From Levilactobacillus fuyuanensis (lineage in GTDB: Bacteria; Bacillota; Bacilli; Lactobacillales; Lactobacillaceae): DNA of 64,000 nucleotides. A program made the position numbers and the translations under genes. The notes under the pieces were generated by a model. It was given only the letters and a program-made list of their open reading frames with translations. It was not told the DNA's origin and made no database searches. Positions 44,783-53,421 of this stretch are shown one piece after another (position 1 is the stretch's first letter; the number at the start of each line of letters is the position of its first letter). The stretch lies in assembly GCF_003946395.1 (NCBI RefSeq), contig NZ_RHNZ01000004.1, forward strand, positions 124,001 through 188,000, written 5' to 3'.

Positions 44783-44986
44783 CTACTACCAATGTAATTT
44801 TTACGGATTTAGTCGCATGAAAGACGCGAGCTTTAGTGGAACTTAATCTTTCCAGCGATTAGTTGTCCGACTAGCCAAACGTGAATTGACGGTGAAATCG
44901 GCGTTACTGGCGGCTTCACAAACACCATAACTGCCGAGGGGAGACGCCTGAATAATGTCGTCCCGCAACCATCACCACATCAAAAA

Positions 44987-45017
44987 AACGCCAAACCAGC
45001 GAGTGTGGTTTGGCGTT
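44987..45017 (-). terminator. intrinsic terminator of the histidine phosphatase gene
   Basis: AACGCCAAACC pairs perfectly with GGTTTGGCGTT; a run of seven T follows on the minus strand. Confidence 0.88.
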
Positions 45018-45040
45018 CGATTTCATATGCGAGCGGGTGC

Positions 45041-45700
45041 TTAAAGCACAGGCCCCTCAGAGTTGTTGTAGTAGTCGACGTGGTACTGGCCATCGGTGAC
45101 GGTCAGCTTGGTGATACTGCCGTTGTCGACGGGGATTGAGATGTCGATGTCGGAGAACTTGGAAACGGTACTCCGAATGGTCGTGCTGTGCGTGGCAATC
45201 ATGATCTTGTCGCCATCGTTAGCCGCAGCCACCACGCGGTCGAAGCCGGGTTGGAGGCGGGCCCAGAAGGCGGTGTTATCTTCGGCATCGCCGTAAGGAT
45301 CTTGGGCGTGGAACATGTCCTTGGTCTTCTCAATCGTGAGACCGGCAATCATGTCGTCAAAGGTGTGAAATCCCTTGGGACTGCCGACCGTGTGCCAAGT
45401 TTCACCTTCGTCCATGCCTTCAAAGAATCCGAAGCTTTCTTCCCGGAAAGCGGGTTCGGTCTGAAGGGCGCTCTGGTCGAGTGAATTTGCGGCAAGGATG
45501 ATATCTGCGGTGCGTTGGGCCCGAGACATATCGCTGGCGTAGGCTGCCGCAAAAGGAATATTGGCCAGTCGTTCACCGGCGCGTTTGGCATCGGCCAGGC
45601 CTTTGTCGGTCAACGGGGCATCGATCCACCCCTGAATGCGGAAATACTTGTTCAGAAAGGTTTGGCCGTGACGGACCAAATAAAGTTCAACTGTCGCCAT
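45041..45700 (-). CDS. histidine phosphatase family protein (phosphoglycerate mutase-like)
   Basis: 219 residues. The catalytic LVRHGQT motif (phospho-accepting His near 11), a second arginine in SDMSRAQRT (about 57-65), the acid Glu in REESFGFFEG (about 87-96) and the second His in ATHSTT (about 172-177) are all present. Cytosolic phosphatase of undetermined substrate; cofactor-dependent phosphoglycerate mutase is less likely because the surrounding loops differ. GGAGCG ribosome site. Confidence 0.87.
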   Translation of the reverse strand: MATVELYLVRHGQTFLNKYFRIQGWIDAPLTDKGLADAKRAGERLANIPFAAAYASDMSRAQRTADIILAANSLDQSALQTEPAFREESFGFFEGMDEGETWHTVGSPKGFHTFDDMIAGLTIEKTKDMFHAQDPYGDAEDNTAFWARLQPGFDRVVAAANDGDKIMIATHSTTIRSTVSKFSDIDISIPVDNGSITKLTVTDGQYHVDYYNNSEGPVL

Positions 45701-45765
45701 GTCATTCGCTCCTTTAAAATTAAATGTAATTTAGTACTGTCTCTGTGATTAATTTGGTGAAAATT

Positions 45766-45954
45766 GCCGCCTGCGGCTGTCAGAAACTCCGCCTGCTGTG
45801 GGGACCGGTTCAAGCCAAAGAGCGGTCTTGAACCTCGACTTGAAACCTCGCAAAACCACGAGTTTCCAAGCTCGTCCCATGGTGTAAGAACGGAAAGAAC
45901 CGTCCGTCCTAACACCATAAGCACGGCCGGCTACGTTCCTGACCTCCTCCGGCT
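45766..45954 (+). repeat. structured intergenic element, class A, copy 16
   Basis: Hairpin I GGTTCAAG..CTTGAACC with loop CCAAAGAGCGGT; hairpin II CTTGAAACCTCGC..ACGAGTTTCCAAG. It lies 65 bp upstream of the phosphatase start, pointing away from it and towards copy 17. Confidence 0.85.
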
Positions 45955-46151
45955 AAGATAACGACTTAATTTAAAGCTTGGAGAGGTACCAAGACAAAAT
46001 TTGATTTTAATTAAATGCCAAGTGTCACTCGTTCTACAGACATAACCAGCTAGTTTATGAATGAAACAGAATAGTCCAAACAGATATTACTAATTGTAAG
46101 CATCGTTAGAAGCCCATCGGTCAATGTTAAGTCGCGATTACTGTGTTGCCA

Positions 46152-46337
46152 AGCCGTAGGAGGCCAGGGGTGTAGCCAGCTGTGTCGGTGGTGTTAACTG
46201 ACGTTTTTTGTCAGTTTACAGCACGGGATGATCTTGGAGACGTGCTGGTTTTGAGCGCGGCTTCAAGTCAAGCTGGAAGCCGGATCTTTGGCTGGAAGCG
46301 ACCCCATAGCGGGCGGAATCCCTGGCAGCCGAAGGCG
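46152..46337 (-). repeat. structured intergenic element, class A, copy 17
   Basis: Closing GGCCAGGGGT / TCCCTGGC; hairpin I family loop on the minus strand AGCCAAAGATCCGG. It follows the antiporter stop by 40 bp in sense. The 197 bp between copies 16 and 17 hold no gene. Confidence 0.8.
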
Positions 46338-46377
46338 ACACAACCGACAGTAATCAGCGGGTATCATTGTAACAGTT

Positions 46378-48234
46378 TTAATTGAGAATGCCTAGTTCGC
46401 GCCGAATTTCACGAGCCTTTTCCGGCGTACTCGTAAAGATAATCCGGTCATTGAACTTCAGCAGGGTGCCCCCAGTTGGCCGGACAAAGTGGCCGTTGCG
46501 GAAAATCTGGCTGATGGTGATGTCACCCACAAAGTCCAGGTTGCGAATCTGCTGGTCGGTGTAGCGGCGGTTACGCAGCGCCACTTCGTAGACGGCAGAG
46601 GACGAGGCCGTCATCATGCGCAGCGTCGTTGGGGCTTCAATCAGGCTCCGGAGCATGGCGATGTTGACGTTTGGCGTGTTGTAGACCTCGATACCTAAGT
46701 CATGCAGCTCGTCTTCTCGCTCGTCGAGGATATTGCGGTCCTCGAAGCGGACGATGACCCGGTTGACGCCGTACGCTTTGGCTGCTTTGGCGAGTTCGTA
46801 ATTCTTATTGGCATTGAAATGCCCCAGTACCACGATATCCGCGTCAAAGACGTCTTTGTCCGTAACGTAGTCGGTATCGAGGGAGTCCAGCAGGGACACG
46901 TTGACCTCGGAATTGTAGGTCTTGTAGTTGGCTTGTTTATCGGTGTACATGCTGATGTCATACCAGCTGTCCGCCAATTGTTGGGCGACCGGCACCGTCA
47001 GAAGGTTGGTCCCGATGAAGTGGACCGTCGACTTCTTCAAGTCTTCGGCCTCGGCGGTGTAGCCGGTGTTAAACAACAGGGGTCCCAGCACACAGGTCAG
47101 GATGGCGGCCAACAGGAAGGCCCCAGACTGTTGACTGGTGACGACCTTCATGGTTTTGGCGACTTGCAAGACGGCCAGGACCATGGTGATGGTGGTCGAC
47201 GTGATGGCCATTCCGGCAAAGGCATTGCCCCGTTTGAACCGTAACCGCAGGATGAAGTAGACGGCGGCTTTGGCGAGCAGGTAGGCGACCAGAAAGGCAG
47301 GAATCAGGAGTAGGGTGGCGGAATCGGACAGCAGGGTGCGCAGGTTCAACTCGACCCCGCTCATCATAAAGAACATCGGAATAAAGAAGCCATAACCGAT
47401 ACCATCCAGACGCGTCCGGGTGTCTTCTTGCGGTTGCAGGAGCTTCATGACGATCCCGGCAACGAAGGCTCCCAGGATACCCTCGGCCCCGACGGATTCG
47501 GCGATAACTACCATGCTGAAAATCAGGAAGAAGGCCAGCCGAATATCCAGTTGCGTCGTGGATTTATTGATGCTATTGAAGAAGGTAAAGAACGGTTTGA
47601 ACCGACGGAAGAGGACCCCAGCAGCCAGGAAGACTAGGAGTAATAGCCAGAGGGATTTGCCGCCTTTACCGAAGATGGAGGCGTAGATGGTCAGCGCAAA
47701 TAGGGGAATAATTTCTCCCAACGCGGCGATCAGCAGGACCGTCTGACCAAAGGGCTTACTCAGCAGTTCCTTTTCCTTCAGCGTGGCGATGACGATTCCT
47801 AGAGAGATCGTCATGAAGATAATGGCGGCCAACCAGGGGTCCTTGAAGAGCCCGGTCCACTGGCAGATGAAGCCGAGCAGTAACGCACTAGCGGCCACAG
47901 CGACATAGCTCGTGATGGCAATGAAGACCGGTGAGTACTTGGGCGCACTGCCGGCGACCTTGGCGGCCAGTGGCGTTTGCGGTTGCTTGCGGCGGTTGAA
48001 GAGACTGAAATCAATCTCCATCCCACTGAGAAACATCAGGAAGATGACCCCGGTGTTTGATAATAAAGTTAACGTATCGTTGGTATGAACGATATTGAAG
48101 AGACTCGGTCCCAGCATGATGCCGACTAGGATTTCCACCACAGCGGTCGGAAGTACGGTGAGCTTGAATTTCGCCATAACTAGCGGCGTGACTAACGCGG
48201 CGGTTAAAATAATTAATAAGGAAACTTGGTCCAT
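46378..48234 (-). CDS. CPA2-type cation:proton antiporter with RCK (TrkA-N/TrkA-C) domains
   Basis: 618 residues from the ATG at 48234 (GGGGGTG just upstream). About twelve membrane helices to residue 395 form the Na+/H+ exchanger fold, with LSGMEIDFSLF and GAFVAGIVMKLL typical of KefB/YbaL-like members. A regulatory nucleotide-binding domain (about 415-530; IVVLGHFNANKNYELAKAAK) and a TrkA-C domain (about 545-618, ending in a TGGTLLKFNDRIIFTS-type fold) follow. Probably exchanges K+ or Na+ for protons. The 296 bp to helD show no other gene. Confidence 0.88.
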   Translation of the reverse strand: MDQVSLLIILTAALVTPLVMAKFKLTVLPTAVVEILVGIMLGPSLFNIVHTNDTLTLLSNTGVIFLMFLSGMEIDFSLFNRRKQPQTPLAAKVAGSAPKYSPVFIAITSYVAVAASALLLGFICQWTGLFKDPWLAAIIFMTISLGIVIATLKEKELLSKPFGQTVLLIAALGEIIPLFALTIYASIFGKGGKSLWLLLLVFLAAGVLFRRFKPFFTFFNSINKSTTQLDIRLAFFLIFSMVVIAESVGAEGILGAFVAGIVMKLLQPQEDTRTRLDGIGYGFFIPMFFMMSGVELNLRTLLSDSATLLLIPAFLVAYLLAKAAVYFILRLRFKRGNAFAGMAITSTTITMVLAVLQVAKTMKVVTSQQSGAFLLAAILTCVLGPLLFNTGYTAEAEDLKKSTVHFIGTNLLTVPVAQQLADSWYDISMYTDKQANYKTYNSEVNVSLLDSLDTDYVTDKDVFDADIVVLGHFNANKNYELAKAAKAYGVNRVIVRFEDRNILDEREDELHDLGIEVYNTPNVNIAMLRSLIEAPTTLRMMTASSSAVYEVALRNRRYTDQQIRNLDFVGDITISQIFRNGHFVRPTGGTLLKFNDRIIFTSTPEKAREIRRELGILN

Positions 48235-48530
48235 AACTGTCACCCCCGAAAAAATATCTTCTCAATTATAACAAAGTTGGGCGAAACTAGCCGACATTAA
48301 GCAGTCACATTCCTTTATTTATAAGGGGATTAAGTGTAGAATTGTAAGTCGAATTATTAGCCTTAACGGCGCTGAATCCGGGGGAGCGTAAGCAGTATCG
48401 GTGGCAATGATGGCCCTGTAAAGTGAGGCGCATCAGCCATTGATCCTGGCGGTCTACATAAGCGGCGTTAGGGCACGATGATTAGGTATTTCACGACTAG
48501 GTTGCCCGGTTAATTCGAGGAGGGATTGGC

Positions 48531-50825
48531 TTGCCAGATTCAATCAAGGCTCATGAGCAAGAACATTTAGATGAAGTGGTCGCGAAGATCAAGGTCGCGC
48601 AGACTGAATCCAAGAAGCGGATCGATTCTGCCGAGGATGACGAGGCGGGAATTCGCAAAAACTTTGTCAACGACTTACGAATCAAGACGGACAGTTACGA
48701 AGGTATTCTGGAAACGGCGCTATCCGTGCGTCAGCAACAACAGATGTTGGCTGAACGTCAGAACAGTTGGCAACATGCGACGACGGAACTGTCGACGCTG
48801 AAGCGGTTGGAAAAGAAGGCCTACTTTGCCCGTATCGATTTCCAAGAAGGGGCCAAGTCCAAGCCGGAAACCATCTATATTGGGCTGGGATCGTTCTCTG
48901 ATTCCCCCGATCATTTTCTGATCTACGACTGGCGGGCACCCATCTCCAGCATTTACTACGATGGCGAGTTGGGTGACGTCAGCTATCAGACGCCCGATGG
49001 GGAACAGACCGTGGATGTTCAACTCAAACGGCAATTCCAGATTGAGGACGGCACGATCATCACGCTCTACGACACCGACCAAACGGTGACCGACCAGATG
49101 CTGCTGTCCGCGTTGAGCGAACACTCCGATACCAAGATGAAGAGTATCGTGACGACCATTCAGAAGGAACAAAACCGGATCATCCGAGACACCGGTTCCG
49201 ACCTGCTATTCGTGCAGGGAGCTGCGGGGTCTGGGAAGACGGCGGCGATTCTACAACGGGTCGCCTACCTGTTGTACCGTTACCGGGGCCATTTGACGGC
49301 CGGCCAAGTCATGCTGTTCTCGCCGAACCAACTGTTCAACGACTACATCGACCAGGTCTTGCCAGAACTCGGTGAGCACAACATGGTCCAGATGACGTAC
49401 TATCAGTACGCTGGCCGTCGCTTACCGAAGATCGACGTGGAAACGCTGGCCCAACGGTTTGGCGAAACCAACACGCCCGCTCAGGAACGCATCAGTCGCC
49501 TGAAGGGGAGCTTGGAGTTCTTCGACGCCGTGACCGGTTACGCCGACCATTTGGAAAGTACCGATATGGTCTTCAGAAATATTAAATTCAACGGGAAAGT
49601 CTTTATCCCGAAAGAAAAAATTCAAGAAATTTACTACAGCTTTAATCGGAACTATCACCTGTCCAACCGGCTTCAGGCGACGAAGGAAGCCCTGATTCGG
49701 ATTCTCAACCGGCGAATCTCCAGCGAAATGAAGACGAAGTGGGTTGAAGATACGATTCAGGACCTCGACCGTGAACATCTGAACGCGTTGTACGGGGATG
49801 AACCACGGGAGTTTGAATCTGCCGACAAGGAGTTCCAATTCCTAGCACGGAAGGTCGTCATGCAGTCATTTGGCCCGATTCGTAAGGCCATCGTGCGGGC
49901 CCGGTTTCTGAGCATCAATAACCAGTACGTGCACATGCTGCGGGACATGCCGAACCGCATTGAGCTGCAGGACTATCACATCAGCGCGGCAGATTGGCAA
50001 GCTAGTGTGGAAGAGTCCGTGGCTAAGCTGCGCGATCACAGCATGCAGCTGGTCGATACCACGCCGTACCTGTACCTCTACGATAAGATGACTGGGAAGG
50101 CTGGCGAACGCGACATGCGCTACGTCTTCCTGGATGAAATTCAGGACTACAACGCCTTTCAACTGGCGTTTTTGAAATTCAGTTTCCCTCGCGCACGTTT
50201 CACGATGCTGGGAGACCTGAACCAGGCCATCTTCACCAAGGAAAATAGCCGCACGCTGTTGCAGGAGCTCAGTACGATGTTTGATCCGGACAAGACTAAG
50301 GTCGTCCAGTTAACGCAGTCGTACCGGTCCACGCAGCAGGTGACGGACTTCACCAAGCATATCTTGAAGAACGGTGAAGCGGTCACGGCCTTTGATCGTG
50401 AAGGCGAATTGCCAACGGTCACGGTCGCTGCGGACGAAGCGGACGGCTTGCAGCGGGTCATTGACCTGGTCAAGCAAAACGATGCCGAGAACGAGACGAC
50501 GGCGATTATTGGCAAGGACCTGGCAGATTGTCGGGACCTGACCGAAAAGTTGCGGGAACAAGGCGTAGCGGTCACCCTGATTCAGTCGGAAAATCAACGA
50601 CTGGCACCGGGACTGATTGTGGTCCCATCATTCCTGGCCAAGGGGTTGGAATTCGATGCGGTTATTGTTTGGCAGGCATCGGCTAGCCGCTTTGGGGCAG
50701 ACGATGAACGCCAGTTGCTCTACACCATTTGCTCACGGGCAATGCACCGGCTGAGCTTGGTGGCGGTGGGCGAGGTTTCCCCACTCCTGAGCGACGTCCC
50801 AACCGATGAGTATGAAATGGTCTAA
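48531..50825 (+). CDS. helD: HelD-type UvrD-like ATPase (RNA polymerase recycling factor)
   Basis: 764 residues from a TTG behind GAGGAGGG. An N-terminal coiled coil (about 1-95), rich in Glu/Lys/Gln, is the arm that enters RNA polymerase. Superfamily 1 motifs follow: Walker A GAAGSGKTA (about 231-239), the FSPN motif, Walker B VFLDEIQDY (about 527-535), LGDLNQ, LTQSYRS and GLEFDAVIVWQA. HelD removes stalled or dormant RNA polymerase from DNA. Length matches family members of about 770 residues. Confidence 0.9.
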   Translation: MPDSIKAHEQEHLDEVVAKIKVAQTESKKRIDSAEDDEAGIRKNFVNDLRIKTDSYEGILETALSVRQQQQMLAERQNSWQHATTELSTLKRLEKKAYFARIDFQEGAKSKPETIYIGLGSFSDSPDHFLIYDWRAPISSIYYDGELGDVSYQTPDGEQTVDVQLKRQFQIEDGTIITLYDTDQTVTDQMLLSALSEHSDTKMKSIVTTIQKEQNRIIRDTGSDLLFVQGAAGSGKTAAILQRVAYLLYRYRGHLTAGQVMLFSPNQLFNDYIDQVLPELGEHNMVQMTYYQYAGRRLPKIDVETLAQRFGETNTPAQERISRLKGSLEFFDAVTGYADHLESTDMVFRNIKFNGKVFIPKEKIQEIYYSFNRNYHLSNRLQATKEALIRILNRRISSEMKTKWVEDTIQDLDREHLNALYGDEPREFESADKEFQFLARKVVMQSFGPIRKAIVRARFLSINNQYVHMLRDMPNRIELQDYHISAADWQASVEESVAKLRDHSMQLVDTTPYLYLYDKMTGKAGERDMRYVFLDEIQDYNAFQLAFLKFSFPRARFTMLGDLNQAIFTKENSRTLLQELSTMFDPDKTKVVQLTQSYRSTQQVTDFTKHILKNGEAVTAFDREGELPTVTVAADEADGLQRVIDLVKQNDAENETTAIIGKDLADCRDLTEKLREQGVAVTLIQSENQRLAPGLIVVPSFLAKGLEFDAVIVWQASASRFGADDERQLLYTICSRAMHRLSLVAVGEVSPLLSDVPTDEYEMV

Positions 50826-50843
50826 AACTGTGTGTAAAAGTAC

Positions 50844-51032
50844 GCCTTACCGGGTGGTAAAAATCGGCCGTGACGCTGTGGGCGGACGCCGGAAGCCGAA
50901 GAGCGGTCTTCCGGCTTGGTCTTGAACCTCTGAGAAACGAGTTTCAAAGCCACCAATTCTCTAAGTGGCTCTGCCACTAAGAGAATTCCCACGGCTGAGC
51001 CGATTTTCGCCACCCTCACGGCTTACACGGTG
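50844..51032 (+). repeat. structured intergenic element, class B, copy 18
   Basis: 18 bp after the helD stop and before its terminator. Closing GGGTGGTAAAAATCGGC with GCCGATTTTCGCCACCC (two mismatches); hairpin I CCGGAAGCC..GGCTTCCGG-type with loop GAAGAGCGGT; hairpin III GAATTCTCTTAG-type; 3' tail CTCACGGCTTACACGGTGG. Confidence 0.85.
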
Positions 51033-51101
51033 GCTGACCATTTCATACGGATCTGGTCGGCAGCTTAGGGCAGTTTTGATTTAATAATTTGATAGCAATC
51101 G

Positions 51102-51134
51102 AGGTCAAGCTCAGTGATGGGTTTGGCCTTTTTG
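51102..51134 (+). terminator. intrinsic terminator of helD
   Basis: AGGTCAAGCTCA pairs with TGGGTTTGGCCT (wobbles), followed by TTTTT. A near copy occurs at 51571-51603. Confidence 0.75.
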
Positions 51135-51256
51135 CTATCTAAGGGAATTTGAAATCATATTATTTGATGGTTACTATCGTATTTTAGTCATAGATATGGC
51201 ATTAAATGTGGTACCTGTGACTTAATTTGATTTGGCCTAAGTTGATTGCGAACACT

Positions 51257-51484
51257 GGGTGGTGAAAAACAGTCGCCTCCGCCTGTCAGGGATTCCACCT
51301 GCTGTGGGACCGGTGAGAGCCTGTGAAGCGGTCTCTCGCCTCGACTTGAAGCCTCGCCAGAACCGCGAGTCTTCAAGTGCGTCCTGCGATGTAAGGCCGG
51401 GAAGAAACAAGCGCCCGGTCTAACGTCGCTGTCACGGCTGGCTCCATCCCTGACAGGCTACGGCTAAGTGCATTTTTCACTACC
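51257..51484 (+). repeat. class A element (copy 19) nested inside class B outer arms
   Basis: The class A unit proper is 51272-51467 (closing CTGTCAGGGAT/ATCCCTGACAG; hairpin I GGTGAGAG..CTCTCGCC; hairpin II CTTGAAGCCTCGC..GCGAGTCTTCAAG). It is flanked by GGGTGGTGAAAAA (51257-51269) and TTTTTCACTACCC (51472-51484), which pair with each other and match the outer stem of the class B copy at 50844, as does the following CTCACGGCTTACATGGTGG. Confidence 0.7.
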
Positions 51485-51603
51485 CTCACGGCTTACATGG
51501 TGGTCGATCATTTCATACGGATCTGTTCGGCAGCGTGTGTCTGAGTTGGGTAATTATTAAATAACAATCAAGGTCAAGCTCAGCAATGAGTTTGGCCTTT
51601 TTA
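51469..51603 (+). repeat. duplicate of the class B 3' arm plus terminator
   Basis: About 130 bp repeat the sequence of 51002-51134 with substitutions: the 3' arm and tail, then TTTCATACGGATCTG, CGGCAGC and a terminator GGTCAAGCTCA..TGAGTTTGGCC with T-run. It shows a tandem duplication that now flanks the class A unit. Confidence 0.75.
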
Positions 51604-51753
51604 TTTGGCTATTTTTCGCGATTGGTAGTAGCTAGGGTGAGGGACGATTGTCTGGCCAATCTCGCGTTAAACTTTCTCAGCGAACCACGAGGAATCCACC
51701 GTTATCTGCGGTATAATGGGGCTAATTATTTCTGAAAAAGTTGAGGTGTCCCC

Positions 51754-52677
51754 ATGTCAGATCCCATCAATTACAATGCGTTTACCCGTGCTCAGTGGCG
51801 GGCGTTTTCCGACGATGCGACGTTGCCGTTGACCCAGGAAAGCCTGCGGCAAGTTAAGGCCTTTAACGACCGGATTTCCCTGCAAGACGTTCAGGATATT
51901 TATATTCCGTTGGTGCACTTGTTGCGGTTAGAATTTGATCACTACCAGCAGCTTCAGCAGGCCAAGGCCCGCTTTTTGCAACGGCCAGCGCACCGGGTGC
52001 CCTTTATCATCGGCATTGCCGGGAGCGTGGCCGTCGGGAAGAGTACCACGGCGCGGCTACTGGAAGTCTTACTGAATCACTACTTTCAAGGACAGCGCAT
52101 TCAGCTGATCACGACCGATGGGTTCCTCTACAGCAATGAGGAGCTGAAGAAGCGCAATCTCATGGCGCGTAAGGGCTTCCCGGAGAGCTATGATATGGCT
52201 GGGCTGATTCGCTTCCTAAATAGCGTGAAGGCCGGGCAATCGCTGATTAAGGCACCGGTCTATTCCCACAAAATCTATGACATCGTTCCTGAGCAGTATG
52301 AATATATCGTCCATCCAGACGTGCTAATTGTGGAGGGCATTAATACCCTGCAATTACCGACCAATGAACAAATTTATGTGAGCGATTTTACTGACTTCTC
52401 CCTGTACGTGGACGCCGATCCTGGGTTAATTGAGGACTGGTTCCTGGAACGGTTCGACTTGTTACTGAACACGGCCTTTCAGGACCCAACCAACTACTAT
52501 TATCCGTATGCGATTGGCGGACATGACCAGGCCATCGCCAAGGCCAAGCAGGTTTGGCACGATATTGACTTAAAAAATCTGGAGGAATACATTCTGCCCA
52601 CGCGTAACCGGGCGGATATGATTATTCACAAGACGTTCCATCACCGGGTGGATCGGCTGTTGTTGCGGAAATATTAG
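51754..52677 (+). CDS. coaA: type I pantothenate kinase
   Basis: 307 residues, the usual CoaA length. P-loop GSVAVGKST (about 90-98), then TTDGFLYSNEELKKR and KGFPESYD, and the C-terminal FHHRVDRLLLRKY are typical of the bacterial prokaryotic-type enzyme, which phosphorylates pantothenate in the first step of CoA synthesis. Ribosome site TTGAGGTG; a TATAAT at about 51712-51717 is a likely -10 box. Confidence 0.95.
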   Translation: MSDPINYNAFTRAQWRAFSDDATLPLTQESLRQVKAFNDRISLQDVQDIYIPLVHLLRLEFDHYQQLQQAKARFLQRPAHRVPFIIGIAGSVAVGKSTTARLLEVLLNHYFQGQRIQLITTDGFLYSNEELKKRNLMARKGFPESYDMAGLIRFLNSVKAGQSLIKAPVYSHKIYDIVPEQYEYIVHPDVLIVEGINTLQLPTNEQIYVSDFTDFSLYVDADPGLIEDWFLERFDLLLNTAFQDPTNYYYPYAIGGHDQAIAKAKQVWHDIDLKNLEEYILPTRNRADMIIHKTFHHRVDRLLLRKY

Positions 52678-52688
52678 GAGGGAACGCG

Positions 52689-53279
52689 ATGCTTCGAGAC
52701 GCAACCATTGTGGACGCCGATTCCGTCGCGATGCTGGTGCTTCACGAGTTGGAGCGACGGCAACTACGGCGGTTACGGCGTCTGAGTAAGGAGCAGTTGT
52801 CCCAGCTTTTATTTGTTGGCTATCATCAGCTGGCGTTTCGCTACGGCTATCCTCTGGCACGGGTGTATCAGAACCAGGGTGTCGCGGTTGGCGTAGCCTA
52901 TGGTTATCCAGCGGCGGTTGAGAGCACGCTGGATAATCAGTGGACGGCGTTGTTTGAGCGGTTGCAGGTCGCACCGCCCCAGCAGGCGGTGGTGACACCG
53001 CGGGCCCGTCCCGATGAGTGGTATCTGGATATGCTGACGGTTCGCGGTCGGTACCAGGGCAAGACCTATCAGGGTTGGTGGTTTGCCGAGTGGCTGATGG
53101 GGGATGCGATTCACCGCGCCAGATTGAGTGGCGCCAACACCATGGGGATGGACGTGCGGCCGGGGAGTTCTCTCGCGAAGCTTGCGGCCCAGTACGGTTT
53201 TGTGGCGGTTGAACGCCGGAAGCTGGATCGGCAGACGTATTTTCATTTACGATTGAATTTGCGGGGAAATAAATGGTAG
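52689..53279 (+). CDS. GNAT-family N-acetyltransferase
   Basis: 196 residues, 11 bp behind coaA with GGAGGGA, so co-transcribed. The acetyl-CoA-binding strand-loop reads DMLTVRGRYQGKTYQGWWFAEWL; it lacks the classic Q/RxxGxG/A exactly, but the R-x-Q-G-K spacing is close. The later LAAQYGFVAVERRKLD is the conserved C-terminal part. Substrate unknown. Confidence 0.75.
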   Translation: MLRDATIVDADSVAMLVLHELERRQLRRLRRLSKEQLSQLLFVGYHQLAFRYGYPLARVYQNQGVAVGVAYGYPAAVESTLDNQWTALFERLQVAPPQQAVVTPRARPDEWYLDMLTVRGRYQGKTYQGWWFAEWLMGDAIHRARLSGANTMGMDVRPGSSLAKLAAQYGFVAVERRKLDRQTYFHLRLNLRGNKW

Positions 53280-53357
53280 CCGGTCAGCTGGAACCACTTA
53301 GGCGGCGAAACCGATTGACGGGTGAAACAATTCTCCCTGATTTCTGTTGGATTTAGA

Positions 53358-53386
53358 TTGACCCGCGTTTCAGAAATCGGTATGAT
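53358..53386 (+). promoter_or_regulatory. promoter of guaA
   Basis: TTGACC and TATGAT separated by 17 bp, about 40 bp before the start codon. No purine riboswitch was seen in the short leader. Confidence 0.7.
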
Positions 53387-53421
53387 AGTACCAATGTTGA
53401 AAAGAAGAAAGGGTGAATGGC

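Noticed and set aside
6513-51484. CRISPR array or simple IS for the recurrent elements
   Set aside because: Copies are kilobases apart, not regularly spaced with short spacers, contain no transposase frame and show no obvious target-site duplications.
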